A DNA stretch of 64,000 nucleotides. It comes from Streptomyces peucetius (GTDB lineage: Bacteria > Actinomycetota > Actinomycetes > Streptomycetales > Streptomycetaceae). The stretch lies in assembly GCF_025854275.1 (NCBI RefSeq), contig NZ_CP107567.1:1054001-1118000 (forward strand), in the 5' to 3' direction. Positions within the stretch are counted from its first letter, which is position 1; each line of letters opens with the position of its first letter. A model generated the notes under the pieces. That model had not been told where the DNA came from, searched no databases, and saw only the letters and a program-made list of their open reading frames with translations. This document shows, one piece after another, positions 9,112-17,716 of the stretch. Both the position numbers and the translations under genes were made by a program.

Positions 9112-12100
9112 GCGCGGCCCCCGCCCGCAGCCGCACCGCGGAGCCGCCGCGGTCCTTGACGACCTCCAGCTGCGCGGGGATGCGGCGGCGCAGGTCGCCG
9201 ACGTGGCTGACGATGCCGACGCTGCGGTCGCGTTCGCGCAGCGAGTCGAGGACGTCGAGCACCTCGTCGAGGGTCTGGTCGTCGAGGCTGCCGAAGCCCT
9301 CGTCGATGAAGAGGGTGTCGAGGCGTACGCCTCCGGCCTCGTCGGTCACCACGTCGGCGAGGCCGAGCGCGAGGGCCAGCGAGGCGAAGAAGGTCTCGCC
9401 GCCCGACAGGGTCGCCGTGTCGCGTTCCCTGCCGGTCCAGGCGTCGACGACATGCAGGCCGAGGCCGGCCCGCTTGCCGCCGGTGCGGGCGTCGGAGTGG
9501 ACCAGCGTGTACCGGCCGGAGGACATGCGTGCGAGCCGTACGGTGGCGGCTGCCGCGACCTGCTCCAGACGGGCCGCGAGCACGTACGACTCGAGGCGCA
9601 TCTTGCGTTCGTTGTCGGCGGAGGTGCCGGCGGTGAGGGCGGCGAGGCCGGCGAATCGGTCGTACTCCTCGCGGAGCGGGCCGAGCCGCAGGATCTCCTG
9701 TACGGCCTGCCCGGACAGGCGGTCGAGTTCGGCGCACCGGGCTCGTGCCGCGTCGAGCGCGGAGGCGGCGTCACGCAGGGCGCGTTCGGCGGCGTCGTGG
9801 GCGGCGCGGGCCGTTTCCGGCGATGCGGGCGGGAGGCCGGCCGCGGCGCGGGTGTCGTCATCGGCGAGCCGGTCGGCGACGGCCGCGGCCTCCGCCTGCC
9901 AGGCGTCGACGCGGTGCTGGATGTCGCGCTGCTCGGCGTCGGGGAGCAACGCGGCGGCCGCTTCCGCCGGCGTGCGGAACCCGGCACGGAACGCGGCGTC
10001 GGCGAGCCGGTCGTCTGCCTCTTTCAGCCGCAGGGCCGTGCTGTCGACGGCGCGTACGGCGTCCGCCGCGGCCGCCAGCAGGCCGACCTGCCGCTCCAGC
10101 AGCGCGGCCCGTTCGGCGACGCTGCGGGCGTCGCCGCGTGCCCTGCTGATCTCGCTTTCAAGGCCGGCGAGTTCCTGGTCGAGCGTCTCGCGCCGGGAGG
10201 TGCGCGCGGCGCTGCGCCGCTCGGCCTCCTGCCGGGCCCGGGTCCGCTCCTCGTGCTCGCGCTCGGCGCCGGCGAGGGCCTCCCGCGCGGCGTGGATGCC
10301 GGCGGCGAGGGCGCGCGTGCCGGCGTGCTCGCGCTCCAGGTCCTCGACCTCCCTGAGCAGTCCGGCGACGGTGGGGGCCTCTCCGGAGCGCGGACCGGGG
10401 ACAGCACCGCTCCGCGGTTGCGCGCCGAGGGCGGCGCTCTGCGGCCGGGGGGCAGCCCCGTCGGCGGTGAGGACAGTTGCGGCATCGCCTGCCGCCGCGG
10501 AGCTGCGCGTGGTCACGGCAGCCGGGTCCGCTCCGCGGGCCCGCGCGGCGGCCGCCGCGCGGGACTCGTCGAGCACGGCGAGCTCCCGCTCGGTCTGCGC
10601 CCTGGACTGCTCGGCGCGGGCGTGTTCCGCGTACGCGGCGTCCTCGGCGGCACGGTCCACGTGACCGGCGCCGGCGCGGGCCGGTGCCGGGTGTTCCTCG
10701 GAGCCGCAGACCGCGCAGGCCTGACCGGGGACCAGCGCGGCGGCCAACTCGGCGGCGATGCCCTGCAGTCGGCGCTCCTTCAGGTCGAGCCAGGCCGCCT
10801 TCGCCTCGTTGGTCCGCTCGTGCAGGGTGCGCAGCCGCTGCGCCGTCCGGTCGGCGCGGGCCGCCAGTTCGTCGCGTTCGCGGGCCGCGCGCAGCCGTTC
10901 CCTGGCCGGTTCGAGCCGGCCCGCGAGGTGTTCCGCCCGGGTCGCCGCGTCCTGGGCGGCCGTGATCCGTTCCTGGTGACCGCGCCGGACGCCGTCCCAT
11001 TCGGCCAGCCAGCCCGCCGCCTCGGCGAGGGTGTCGTCGTCGGCCTGCGCCTGCCGGTCCAGGTCCGCGAGTTCGCGGGTGATGCCGGCGGCGCGGGCCT
11101 CGGCCCGGCGGGCGGCGTCGAGCCCGCCGGACTCCTCGCGCAGCGCCCGTTCCGCAGCGGTGAGCTGGTCGGCTCCGGCGTCGGTGAGCTCCGGGGGGAG
11201 CCCGGCACGGGCCCGTTCGCGTTCGCGGGCCGCGTCCTGGTGCTCGCGCTCGGCGGCGTCGCGTACGCGCAGCGCCGGTTCGACGAGTGCGGCCTTGCGG
11301 GCCCGTTCCAGCCGGGTCCGCAGGGTGTTCTGTTCGGCCCGCCGGGCTTCGAGGGCCTCCGAGCGGGCCAGTGCGTCCGCGTGACGGCGCTGGAGCCGGT
11401 CCCGTTCCTGCTCGGACTCCAGGTCCCGCCGGGCCGTGTCCCGGCGGCTCTCGGCGGCGGCCAGCCCGTGCTCGGCGATGTCCAGCCGCTCGCGGGCGCC
11501 GCTGCGGGCGACGGCCGCCCACTGCAGGACGGCCGCGGCGAGCCCGGGGTCGCCGGGCTGCTGTTCGGGGCGCGGCCACTCGGCTGCCGCGGGTCCGGCG
11601 GCCTGCTCGATCCGGTGCGCGACGGCGAGCAGCCGCTCGTCCCCGGTCCGCACCTGCTGCTCGGCGGCGCGCCGCAGCTCGGCGAGGCGGTCCTCGACGG
11701 CGGCGAACCTGCGGGTGTCGAAGAGCCGTCCGAGGAGCTTGCCGCGGGCCTCCGCGTCGGCCCGCAGGAAACGTGCGAAGTCACCCTGGGGCAGGAGCAC
11801 GACCTGGCAGAACTGTTCGCGGCTCATGCCGAGGAGCTGGGTGATCTCCTCGCCGATCTCCTGGTGGGACTTGCTGAGCGCCTGCCATTCGCCGGTCGCG
11901 GCGTCGTACTCGCGCAGCGTGCTCTGTGCCCGCTCCTTGACGAAACCCTTGCCTCGCTTCTTGGGGCGGGGCTGTTCCGGGCGCCGGCTGACCTCCAGCC
12001 GCCGCCCGGCGACGGTCAGTTCGAGGGTGACCTCGGTCGCGGTGCCCGCCGGTGCGTGGTCGCTGCGCAGCGACGCCCCGGAGCTCTGGCGGGCGCCGGG

Positions 12101-12268
12101 GACCGCCCCGTAGAGCGCGAAGCAGACGGCGTCGAGTACGGACGTCTTGCCCGCGCCGGTCGGCCCGTGCAGCAGGAAGATGCCGGAGCTGGCGAGGGAG
12201 TCGAAGTCGACTTCCTGGGTGGTGCCGAAGGGACCGAAGGCGGTCACGGTCAGGGAGTGCAGTCTCAC
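9101..12268 (-). CDS. sbcC: DNA double-strand-break repair ATPase SbcC
   Basis: This 1055-residue SMC-like ATPase forms the SbcCD (Mre11-Rad50-type) nuclease, which trims hairpins and protein-blocked DNA ends. It has Walker A near residue 36 (HGPTGAGKTS) and a Q-loop region (QVVLLPQGDFARFL). A long Ala/Arg/Glu-rich coiled coil is interrupted by a zinc-hook CxxC (ACAVCGSEEHP) near the middle. The C-terminal signature and Walker B are LSGGETFFASLALAL and LDTLFIDEGFGSLD. The GTG start at 12268 overlaps the sbcD stop as GTGA, indicating translational coupling. Confidence 0.95.
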   Translation of the reverse strand: MRLHSLTVTAFGPFGTTQEVDFDSLASSGIFLLHGPTGAGKTSVLDAVCFALYGAVPGARQSSGASLRSDHAPAGTATEVTLELTVAGRRLEVSRRPEQPRPKKRGKGFVKERAQSTLREYDAATGEWQALSKSHQEIGEEITQLLGMSREQFCQVVLLPQGDFARFLRADAEARGKLLGRLFDTRRFAAVEDRLAELRRAAEQQVRTGDERLLAVAHRIEQAAGPAAAEWPRPEQQPGDPGLAAAVLQWAAVARSGARERLDIAEHGLAAAESRRDTARRDLESEQERDRLQRRHADALARSEALEARRAEQNTLRTRLERARKAALVEPALRVRDAAEREHQDAARERERARAGLPPELTDAGADQLTAAERALREESGGLDAARRAEARAAGITRELADLDRQAQADDDTLAEAAGWLAEWDGVRRGHQERITAAQDAATRAEHLAGRLEPARERLRAARERDELAARADRTAQRLRTLHERTNEAKAAWLDLKERRLQGIAAELAAALVPGQACAVCGSEEHPAPARAGAGHVDRAAEDAAYAEHARAEQSRAQTERELAVLDESRAAAAARARGADPAAVTTRSSAAAGDAATVLTADGAAPRPQSAALGAQPRSGAVPGPRSGEAPTVAGLLREVEDLEREHAGTRALAAGIHAAREALAGAEREHEERTRARQEAERRSAARTSRRETLDQELAGLESEISRARGDARSVAERAALLERQVGLLAAAADAVRAVDSTALRLKEADDRLADAAFRAGFRTPAEAAAALLPDAEQRDIQHRVDAWQAEAAAVADRLADDDTRAAAGLPPASPETARAAHDAAERALRDAASALDAARARCAELDRLSGQAVQEILRLGPLREEYDRFAGLAALTAGTSADNERKMRLESYVLAARLEQVAAAATVRLARMSSGRYTLVHSDARTGGKRAGLGLHVVDAWTGRERDTATLSGGETFFASLALALGLADVVTDEAGGVRLDTLFIDEGFGSLDDQTLDEVLDVLDSLRERDRSVGIVSHVGDLRRRIPAQLEVVKDRGGSAVRLRAGAALSD

Positions 12269-13431
12269 CGGGCCACCTCGCGCACGGCGGCGTCGACGCG
12301 TACGTCCTCGAAGGCGCTGCGCAGCACGGCGCGCTCGCGGTCGTCGGGGCCGTTGCCGCCGCGGACGTGGGCGACGAAGTCCTCCGCGATCTGCTGGTCG
12401 CTGCGCCCGCGCAGCCGCTGCGCGTAGGAGTCGGTGGTGTCCTGCGCCGCCCGTTCGGGTTCGAAGACGAGGTGCAGGGTGTGCGGGAAGCGTGCGGTCA
12501 GCCGGGCCATCGGGTCGGCCGGTCGCACGGCGTCGGTGAGGGTCGCCTCCACGAACGACTCCTCGTGGCGCTCGAGTGCCGGGTCCTCGAGCAGGTCCTC
12601 CAGTGTGCCGCGCAGCCGGGACAGTGGGCGCGGCACCGGGCAGTCGACGCGCTCCGCGGTGACGGCTCCGGTCGCGTCGAGGTCGACGATCCACAACGTC
12701 TTGCGGTGGTCGGCCTCGGAGAACGAGTAGGCGAGCGGCGATCCCGAGTATCTGACGCGCTCGGTGATGGTCTGGCAGCCGTGCAGGTGCCCGAGGGCCG
12801 CGTAGTCCACGCCGTGGAAGACCCCCGAGGGCACGGCGGCGACACCGCCGACGGTGATGTCCCGCTCGCTGTCGCTGGCCTGGCCGCCGACGACGAACGC
12901 GTGGGCGAGCACGACGGACCGGGTGCCCGGTTCCCGTGTCGCGAGGTCGGCCCGTACCCGCTCCATGGCCGCGGCGAGGACCGTCTCGTGGGCCGTCCGC
13001 TCTGCCTGGAACTCGTTCCTGACGAGGGCCGGTTCGAGGTAGGGCAGGCCGTAGCACGCGACGGGGCCGTGTTCGTCGGCGAGCAGCACGGGGGTGCCGC
13101 AGCCGGCGGGGTCGGTGCGCAGATGGATACCGGCCCGGTCGATGAGTCCCGCGCCGACGCCGAGACGGCGCGCCGAGTCGTGGTTGCCGGAGATCATGAC
13201 CGTCGGCACGCCGGCGTCGGCCAGCCGGTGCAGGGCCTCGTCGAACAGCGCCACGGCGGCGAGCGGCGGCACGGCCCGGTCGTACACGTCTCCCGCGACG
13301 AGCACCGCGTCCACGTCCCGGTCGCGGACCGTCGCCACGAGGTGGTCGAGGAACGCCGCTTGGGCGTCGAGCATGCTCACCCGGTGGAACGACCGTCCCA
13401 GGTGCCAGTCCGACGTGTGCAGGAGTCTCAT
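12265..13431 (-). CDS. sbcD: Exonuclease SbcD
   Basis: This 388-residue metallophosphoesterase subunit is the nuclease partner of SbcC. The phosphoesterase motifs are in order: TSDWHLGR (motif I), AGDVYDR (II), SGNHDS (III), LAHAF (IV) and GHLHG (V). These coordinate the two Mn ions of the Mre11-like active site. The C-terminal capping region has the usual length. The start is the ATG at 13431 directly before the conserved first strand. The stop overlaps the sbcC start by four bases. Confidence 0.95.
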   Translation of the reverse strand: MRLLHTSDWHLGRSFHRVSMLDAQAAFLDHLVATVRDRDVDAVLVAGDVYDRAVPPLAAVALFDEALHRLADAGVPTVMISGNHDSARRLGVGAGLIDRAGIHLRTDPAGCGTPVLLADEHGPVACYGLPYLEPALVRNEFQAERTAHETVLAAAMERVRADLATREPGTRSVVLAHAFVVGGQASDSERDITVGGVAAVPSGVFHGVDYAALGHLHGCQTITERVRYSGSPLAYSFSEADHRKTLWIVDLDATGAVTAERVDCPVPRPLSRLRGTLEDLLEDPALERHEESFVEATLTDAVRPADPMARLTARFPHTLHLVFEPERAAQDTTDSYAQRLRGRSDQQIAEDFVAHVRGGNGPDDRERAVLRSAFEDVRVDAAVREVAR

Positions 13432-13473
13432 GATCGGTGAGCGTATCGGTGGGGTCGGACAATGCGGGCGGCT

Positions 13474-14100
13474 TCACGCATCTCCGTAGGCCTCGCCCCC
13501 GAGTTCCAGCTCCGCCGTGCCGGCAGTGACGTCGGCCAGCCATGCCCGGAAGGCGTCGACATCGGAGTCCGGCAGGCCTATCTCGATCCTGACGGTGTCC
13601 GTGTACCCGACCTCGCGGACCTGACGGCCCGTCGCCCGCAGGTCGTTCTCCAGCTTCCCGGCGCGCTGGTGGTCGACGGTGACGGTGGCGAGCCGGAACC
13701 GTCTGCGGGTGATGGTGCCGACCGCGTCCAGGGCCTCGCCGACGGCTCCCCCGTACGCCCTGATCAGCCCGCCGGCGCCGAGCTTGACGCCGCCGTAGTA
13801 CCGGGTGACGACGGCGACGGTGTACCGGATCTCTCGGCGCATCAGCATCTGCAGCATGGGGACCCCGGCGGTGCCGCCGGGTTCCCCGTCGTCGCTCGCC
13901 TTCTGCACGGCGGCGTCGGCGCCGACGACGTACGCGAAGCAGTTGTGGGTGGCGGTCGGGTGCTCCCTGCGGATGCGGGCGACGAAGGCCTGCGCCTCCT
14001 CCTCGGTGGCGGCGGGGGCGAGCGCGCAGATGAAGCGCGATCGGCTGATCTCGGTCTCGTGGACGCCCTCGCCGGCGACCGTCCGGTACTGCTCCTGCAT
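13474..14100 (-). CDS. IMPACT/YigZ-family protein
   Basis: This 208-residue protein has the UPF0029/IMPACT N-terminal domain (SRSRFICALAPA, HNCFAYVVG, SDDGEPGGTAG and VTRYYGGVKLGAGGL) followed by a small DUF1949-like C-terminal domain. Bacterial members are broadly conserved and are thought to bind RNA or the translation machinery; the biochemical role is unsettled. It is co-oriented with sbcD but separated by a 42-bp gap, so its relation to sbcCD is positional only. Confidence 0.85.
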   Translation of the reverse strand: MQEQYRTVAGEGVHETEISRSRFICALAPAATEEEAQAFVARIRREHPTATHNCFAYVVGADAAVQKASDDGEPGGTAGVPMLQMLMRREIRYTVAVVTRYYGGVKLGAGGLIRAYGGAVGEALDAVGTITRRRFRLATVTVDHQRAGKLENDLRATGRQVREVGYTDTVRIEIGLPDSDVDAFRAWLADVTAGTAELELGGEAYGDA

Positions 14101-14176
14101 CCCGCCACCCTATGCGCCGCCCGGAGCCGGATACTCCACCGGGGAATCCCACGGGTCCCCGGCCCGTTCTCCTGGC

Positions 14177-14584
14177 ATGTACGCAGACGAAGAAACGATC
14201 CGCAGGATTTTGACGGCCACGGGTGACACCTGGGCGGTGGTGGGCCTGTCCCACAACGAGGCGCGGGCGGCGTACGGCGTCGCCGACGTGCTCCAGCGCT
14301 ACGGCAAGCGCATCGTGCCGGTGCATCCGAAGGCCGAGACGGTCCACGGCGAGCAGGGGTACGCGAGCCTCGCCGACATCCCCTTCGAGGTCGACGTCGT
14401 GGACGTCTTCGTGAACTCGGGACTGGCCGGCCAGGTGGCCGACGAGGCGGTCGCCGTCGGCGCGAAGGCGGTGTGGTTCCAGCTCGGTGTGATCGACGAG
14501 GCGGCGTACGAGCGCACCCGTGCGGCCGGTCTGGACATGGTCATGAACCGGTGCCCGGCGATCGAGATCCCGCGTCTGGGCTGA
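14177..14584 (+). CDS. CoA-binding domain protein (YccU-like)
   Basis: This 135-residue single-domain protein has the CoA-binding Rossmann-like fold of succinyl-CoA ligase alpha subunits. It shows WAVVGLSHNEAR near the N-terminus, YGKRIVPVHPKAETVHGE, VDVVDVFVNS and VWFQLGVIDEAAYERTRAAGL, ending in MNRCPAIEIPRLG. Stand-alone members bind CoA or are S-CoA-related redox proteins; no enzymatic activity can be assigned. The ATG at 14177 precedes the first strand by about 18 residues. Confidence 0.85.
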   Translation: MYADEETIRRILTATGDTWAVVGLSHNEARAAYGVADVLQRYGKRIVPVHPKAETVHGEQGYASLADIPFEVDVVDVFVNSGLAGQVADEAVAVGAKAVWFQLGVIDEAAYERTRAAGLDMVMNRCPAIEIPRLG

Positions 14585-14696
14585 GACCAGGTCACCGGGA
14601 AGCGGCCCCGGAGGGCCTCCGGCAGCCCGGACGGCCCTCGCGACCCCGGGACGGCCCCGCGGGCACTCGGACCGCCTCGGACGGCCTCGGACCGCC

Positions 14697-15251
14697 TCAG
14701 ACGCCGAGGCCCTCGACGACCACCGCGCCGGGCAGGGCGGCGAACGCCTTGCCCGGCATGATCAGCTTGCCGCGCCTGCGACCGCTGCCCACGAGGACCC
14801 ATTCGGTGTCGACGACGGCCGGGTCGACCAGCACCGGCCAGTCGGCAGGCAGGCCGACGGGCGTGATGCCTCCGTACTCCATGCCGCTCTCACCGGTCGC
14901 GGTGTCCATCGACGCGAACGACGCCTTTCGCGCGCCCAGTTGCCTGCGCACGGCACCGTTGACGTCGACGCGGGTGTGGGACAGGACGAGGCATGCGGCG
15001 AGCGTGGTCCCGCCACCGCGCTTGCCTGCCACGATGACGCAGTTCGCCGACTGCTCGAGCAGTTCGCGGCCGTGGTGCTCGACGAAGACGGCGGTGTCGG
15101 CGATCTCCGGGTCCGTGTCGACGTAGAGGAGCTGGTCGGCGGGGACGTCGCCGTGCCAGGCGCGCACGGCGGCCGCGACGGGCGGGGCGAGGAGGTCCAG
15201 GCAGTCGGGTGCGGGGGTGGCATCGTCGAAGTTCCCGATGGGTGCACGCAT
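14697..15251 (-). CDS. YbaK/EbsC-family aminoacyl-tRNA deacylase-like protein
   Basis: This 184-residue protein belongs to the trans-editing deacylase family related to the ProRS INS domain. Conserved features are CVIVAGKRGGG, ASMDTATGESGMEYGGITPVGLP and VLVGSGRRRGKLIMP. These proteins hydrolyse mis-acylated tRNA (for example Ala- or Cys-tRNA-Pro) in the cytoplasm. The specific substrate cannot be read here. The start is the ATG at 15251. Immediately upstream lies the XRE-cupin regulator gene in the same direction. Confidence 0.85.
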   Translation of the reverse strand: MRAPIGNFDDATPAPDCLDLLAPPVAAAVRAWHGDVPADQLLYVDTDPEIADTAVFVEHHGRELLEQSANCVIVAGKRGGGTTLAACLVLSHTRVDVNGAVRRQLGARKASFASMDTATGESGMEYGGITPVGLPADWPVLVDPAVVDTEWVLVGSGRRRGKLIMPGKAFAALPGAVVVEGLGV

Positions 15252-15295
15252 GTGCCGCACGCTAACACCGTTGCGCACGGCGGCGGTCGTGCGTC

Positions 15296-15868
15296 TCAGC
15301 GGACGGGCGGGACGGAGACCGCCATCATCGCTTCGACGGTCTCCTCGCCGTCGTTGCGGTAGGCGTGCGCGACGTTCGCCTCGAAGGTGGCGGAGGTGCC
15401 GGCCGGTACGGGGTGGGCCTTCCCGTCGACGACCAGGGTCAGTTCTCCGGCGGTGACGTGCAGCAGTTCCGTGGTGCCGTCCGGGTGGGGGTCGGAGGCG
15501 CTCTCCTCGCCGGGCATCAGCCGCCACGACCACAGCTCCAGCGGACCGCCGCGTTCGTTGCCGACGAGGAGGGTGGTGGAACTGCCGCCCGGGGTGGACC
15601 ACATGCGGACGGCCTGCTCCGGGGGGACGAGCCGGACCTGCGGGCCCTGCTCGTAGTCGAGGAGCGTCGTGATGCTCACGCCGAGGGCGTCCGCGAGCTT
15701 CACCGTGGTGCCCACGCTGGGGTTGGTGCGTGCCTGCTCGATCTGGATGATCATGCCGCGACTGACCCCGGAGCGGGCGGCGAGGGCGTCAAGGGTGAAT
15801 CCTCGTTCGCCGCGCCAGCGCTTGAGGTTCCGGGCGAGCGACCGGGTGAGCTGGTCGAGGTCCGACAC
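15296..15868 (-). CDS. XRE-family regulator with C-terminal cupin domain
   Basis: This 190-residue protein has an N-terminal lambda-repressor-like helix-turn-helix (LDALAARSGVSRGMIIQIEQ, then TNPSVGTTVKLADALGV) and a small-molecule-sensing cupin (DPHPDGTTELLHVTAGELTL, then GTSATFEANVAHAYRNDG). Family members commonly repress a divergent transporter or catabolic gene. Here the divergent gene encodes an EamA exporter, and an 8-bp inverted repeat lies between them. The start is the ATG at 15868. Confidence 0.9.
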   Translation of the reverse strand: MSDLDQLTRSLARNLKRWRGERGFTLDALAARSGVSRGMIIQIEQARTNPSVGTTVKLADALGVSITTLLDYEQGPQVRLVPPEQAVRMWSTPGGSSTTLLVGNERGGPLELWSWRLMPGEESASDPHPDGTTELLHVTAGELTLVVDGKAHPVPAGTSATFEANVAHAYRNDGEETVEAMMAVSVPPVR

Positions 15869-15933
15869 ATTCCGTCCAGGATTCCGGCGCCGTCCAATAT
15901 TCTGGATGACGCAGTCAAATAAATCGCACTATC

Positions 15934-15961
15934 GTGTGGTGCACCGCATCGTTCACCACAC
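15934..15961. promoter_or_regulatory. Inverted repeat, candidate operator of the XRE-cupin regulator
   Basis: gtgtggtg at 15934-15941 faces caccacac at 15954-15961 with a 12-base centre, so the arm centres are about two helical turns apart. It lies 18 bp before the ATG of the EamA exporter and in the AT-richer divergent promoter region. This is a typical position for a repressor operator. It was seen directly; the factor that binds it is inferred. Confidence 0.5.
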
Positions 15962-15979
15962 TGTACTGCGAGGCTCCGC

Positions 15980-16846
15980 ATGACCGCACTCTTCGCCCTG
16001 GCCACCAGCCTGCTCTGGGGCCTGGCCGACTTCGGCGGCGGACTGCTCACGCGGCGCACGCCCGCACTCACCGTGGTCGTCGCCTCCCAGTCGGTGGCCG
16101 TAGTAGTGCTGGGCGCGATCGTCGTCGGCGCCGGCGGCTTCTCCGAGGCCGGACCGCGGCTCTGGTACGCGGTGGCCGCCGGCGCCGTGGGCCCCGTGGC
16201 GATGCTCTGCTTCTACAAGGCCCTCGCGCTCGGGCCCATGGGCGTGGTGTCACCACTGGGATCACTGGGCGTCGCCGTGCCCGTCGGCGTCGGGCTGCTG
16301 CTGGGTGAGCGGCCCGGACTGCTCCAGTTCGCCGGCATCGCGGTGGCCGTGGCCGGCATCGTCCTGGCCGGCGGCCCCGAGCTGCGCGGCGCGCCGGTGC
16401 AGCGCCAGGCGGTTCTGCTGACGCTCGTCGCCGCGTTCGGGTTCGGCGCCGTGCTGGCACTGATCGCCGAGGCGTCGACCACGCTCACCGGGCTGTTCCT
16501 CGCGCTGTTCGTCCAGCGCGTCACCAATGTGGCCGTCGGCGGAGCCGCCCTGTTCGTGTCGGTGAAGCGCGGCGGGCGCGCCCTGCCCGAAAACGGCGGC
16601 GCGCGCACCGTGCTGCGCTCGCTGCCGGCGCTCGCCTTCGTCGGTCTCGCGGACGTCGCCGCGAACGGCACGTACTCGATCGCCGCGCAGCTCGGACCGG
16701 TCACGGTGGCCGCGGTCCTGGCGAACCTTTACCCGGTGGTGACCGTCCTCGCGGCGCTGATCGTCCTCAAGGAGCGGCTGCGCGTCGTCCAGGCGGCGGG
16801 CGCCGGACTGGCGCTGGTGGGCACGGTCCTGCTGGCGGGCGGCTGA
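15980..16846 (+). CDS. EamA/DMT-superfamily permease
   Basis: This 288-residue integral membrane protein has about ten hydrophobic helices in two EamA repeats. Typical segments are LATSLLWGLADFGGG at the N-terminus and YPVVTVLAALIVLKERL in the second repeat. DMT members export amino acids, metabolites or drugs; the cargo is unknown. It is divergent from an XRE-cupin regulator that is the probable controller. It ends directly against the convergent acyltransferase gene without an intergenic gap. Confidence 0.9.
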   Translation: MTALFALATSLLWGLADFGGGLLTRRTPALTVVVASQSVAVVVLGAIVVGAGGFSEAGPRLWYAVAAGAVGPVAMLCFYKALALGPMGVVSPLGSLGVAVPVGVGLLLGERPGLLQFAGIAVAVAGIVLAGGPELRGAPVQRQAVLLTLVAAFGFGAVLALIAEASTTLTGLFLALFVQRVTNVAVGGAALFVSVKRGGRALPENGGARTVLRSLPALAFVGLADVAANGTYSIAAQLGPVTVAAVLANLYPVVTVLAALIVLKERLRVVQAAGAGLALVGTVLLAGG

Positions 16847-17626
16847 TCAGCGCTCGTCGAGCCCGGCCCGGGCGTCCGCCGGCCCCGACAGCTCCTCGTC
16901 GAGCTCCGCGAGCGCGAGGAGCTGCTCGGGGGTGATTCCCTCGGGGATCGGTACCGGCGCCGGCGTACGCAGCGGCGGCTGCCAGCCGCCCTCCTCGTCC
17001 CACCGCCGTACGACCCGGGCCGGCGCACCCGCCACCACCGAGTGGTCGGGCACCTCTCCCCGTACGACGGCGCCCGCCGCCACCACGACATTGCGGCCCA
17101 GCCGCGCGCCGGGGAGGATCACCGCGCCCGTCCCCAGCCAGCAGCCGGGCCCGATCTCGACGGGGTCCGTGCGGGGCCACTGCTTGCCGACCGGCTCGTG
17201 CGGATCGTCGTAACTGTGGTTCGTCGAGGTGATGTAGACGTACGGACCGCAGTACGTGTCCGAGCCGATGGTCACGCGGGTGTCGGCGATGACATGGCTG
17301 CCGCGCCCCAGGACGACACCGTCGCCCAGGGTCAGTACGGTCTCGGGACCGAGGTCCAGCCCGGGCATCATCCCGGCGGTGAGGGTCACCTGCTCGGCGA
17401 TGATGCAGTGGGCGCCGAGCTCGATCCAGGGGTCGCCGAAGACGGTCCCCTGGGGGAAGGCGAGCCGCGTGCCGGCGCCGATCCGCCGGAACCGCAGCCG
17501 TCCGGGGCGCTCGGCCGTGACGGCGCCCGTGTCCTGCACCCACTGCCACGCGCGGTGCAGGGCACGCGTGAGGACCCGGCGGCGCCAGACGGCCGCCGAC
17601 GACGGGGTGTTCCTGCTCTTCGGCAC
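16847..17626 (-). CDS. Hexapeptide-repeat O-acetyltransferase-like protein
   Basis: This 259-residue protein carries a left-handed beta-helix core of hexapeptide repeats (ILPGARLGRNVVVAAGAVVRG, GSHVIADTRVTIGSDTYCGP) with the acceptor-site loop TSTNHSYDDPHEP. That loop provides the catalytic His of WbbJ/NodL-type acetyltransferases. It probably transfers an acetyl group from acetyl-CoA to a sugar or lipid-linked substrate. A charged C-terminal tail follows the helix. No biosynthetic neighbour identifies the acceptor. Confidence 0.8.
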   Translation of the reverse strand: MPKSRNTPSSAAVWRRRVLTRALHRAWQWVQDTGAVTAERPGRLRFRRIGAGTRLAFPQGTVFGDPWIELGAHCIIAEQVTLTAGMMPGLDLGPETVLTLGDGVVLGRGSHVIADTRVTIGSDTYCGPYVYITSTNHSYDDPHEPVGKQWPRTDPVEIGPGCWLGTGAVILPGARLGRNVVVAAGAVVRGEVPDHSVVAGAPARVVRRWDEEGGWQPPLRTPAPVPIPEGITPEQLLALAELDEELSGPADARAGLDER

Positions 17627-17716
17627 CCGCTCACGGTAGTCGGCCGCGCCCGCCGCGACGGCCGTGACGTGCTGTGATGTTCACCCCAAGCGCCCGCCTC
17701 CGCGCACCACGACCCT

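Noticed and set aside
9203..12427. A 1074-residue plus-strand open frame
   Set aside because: It is the antisense shadow of sbcC, whose Walker, zinc-hook and signature motifs are clear on the minus strand.
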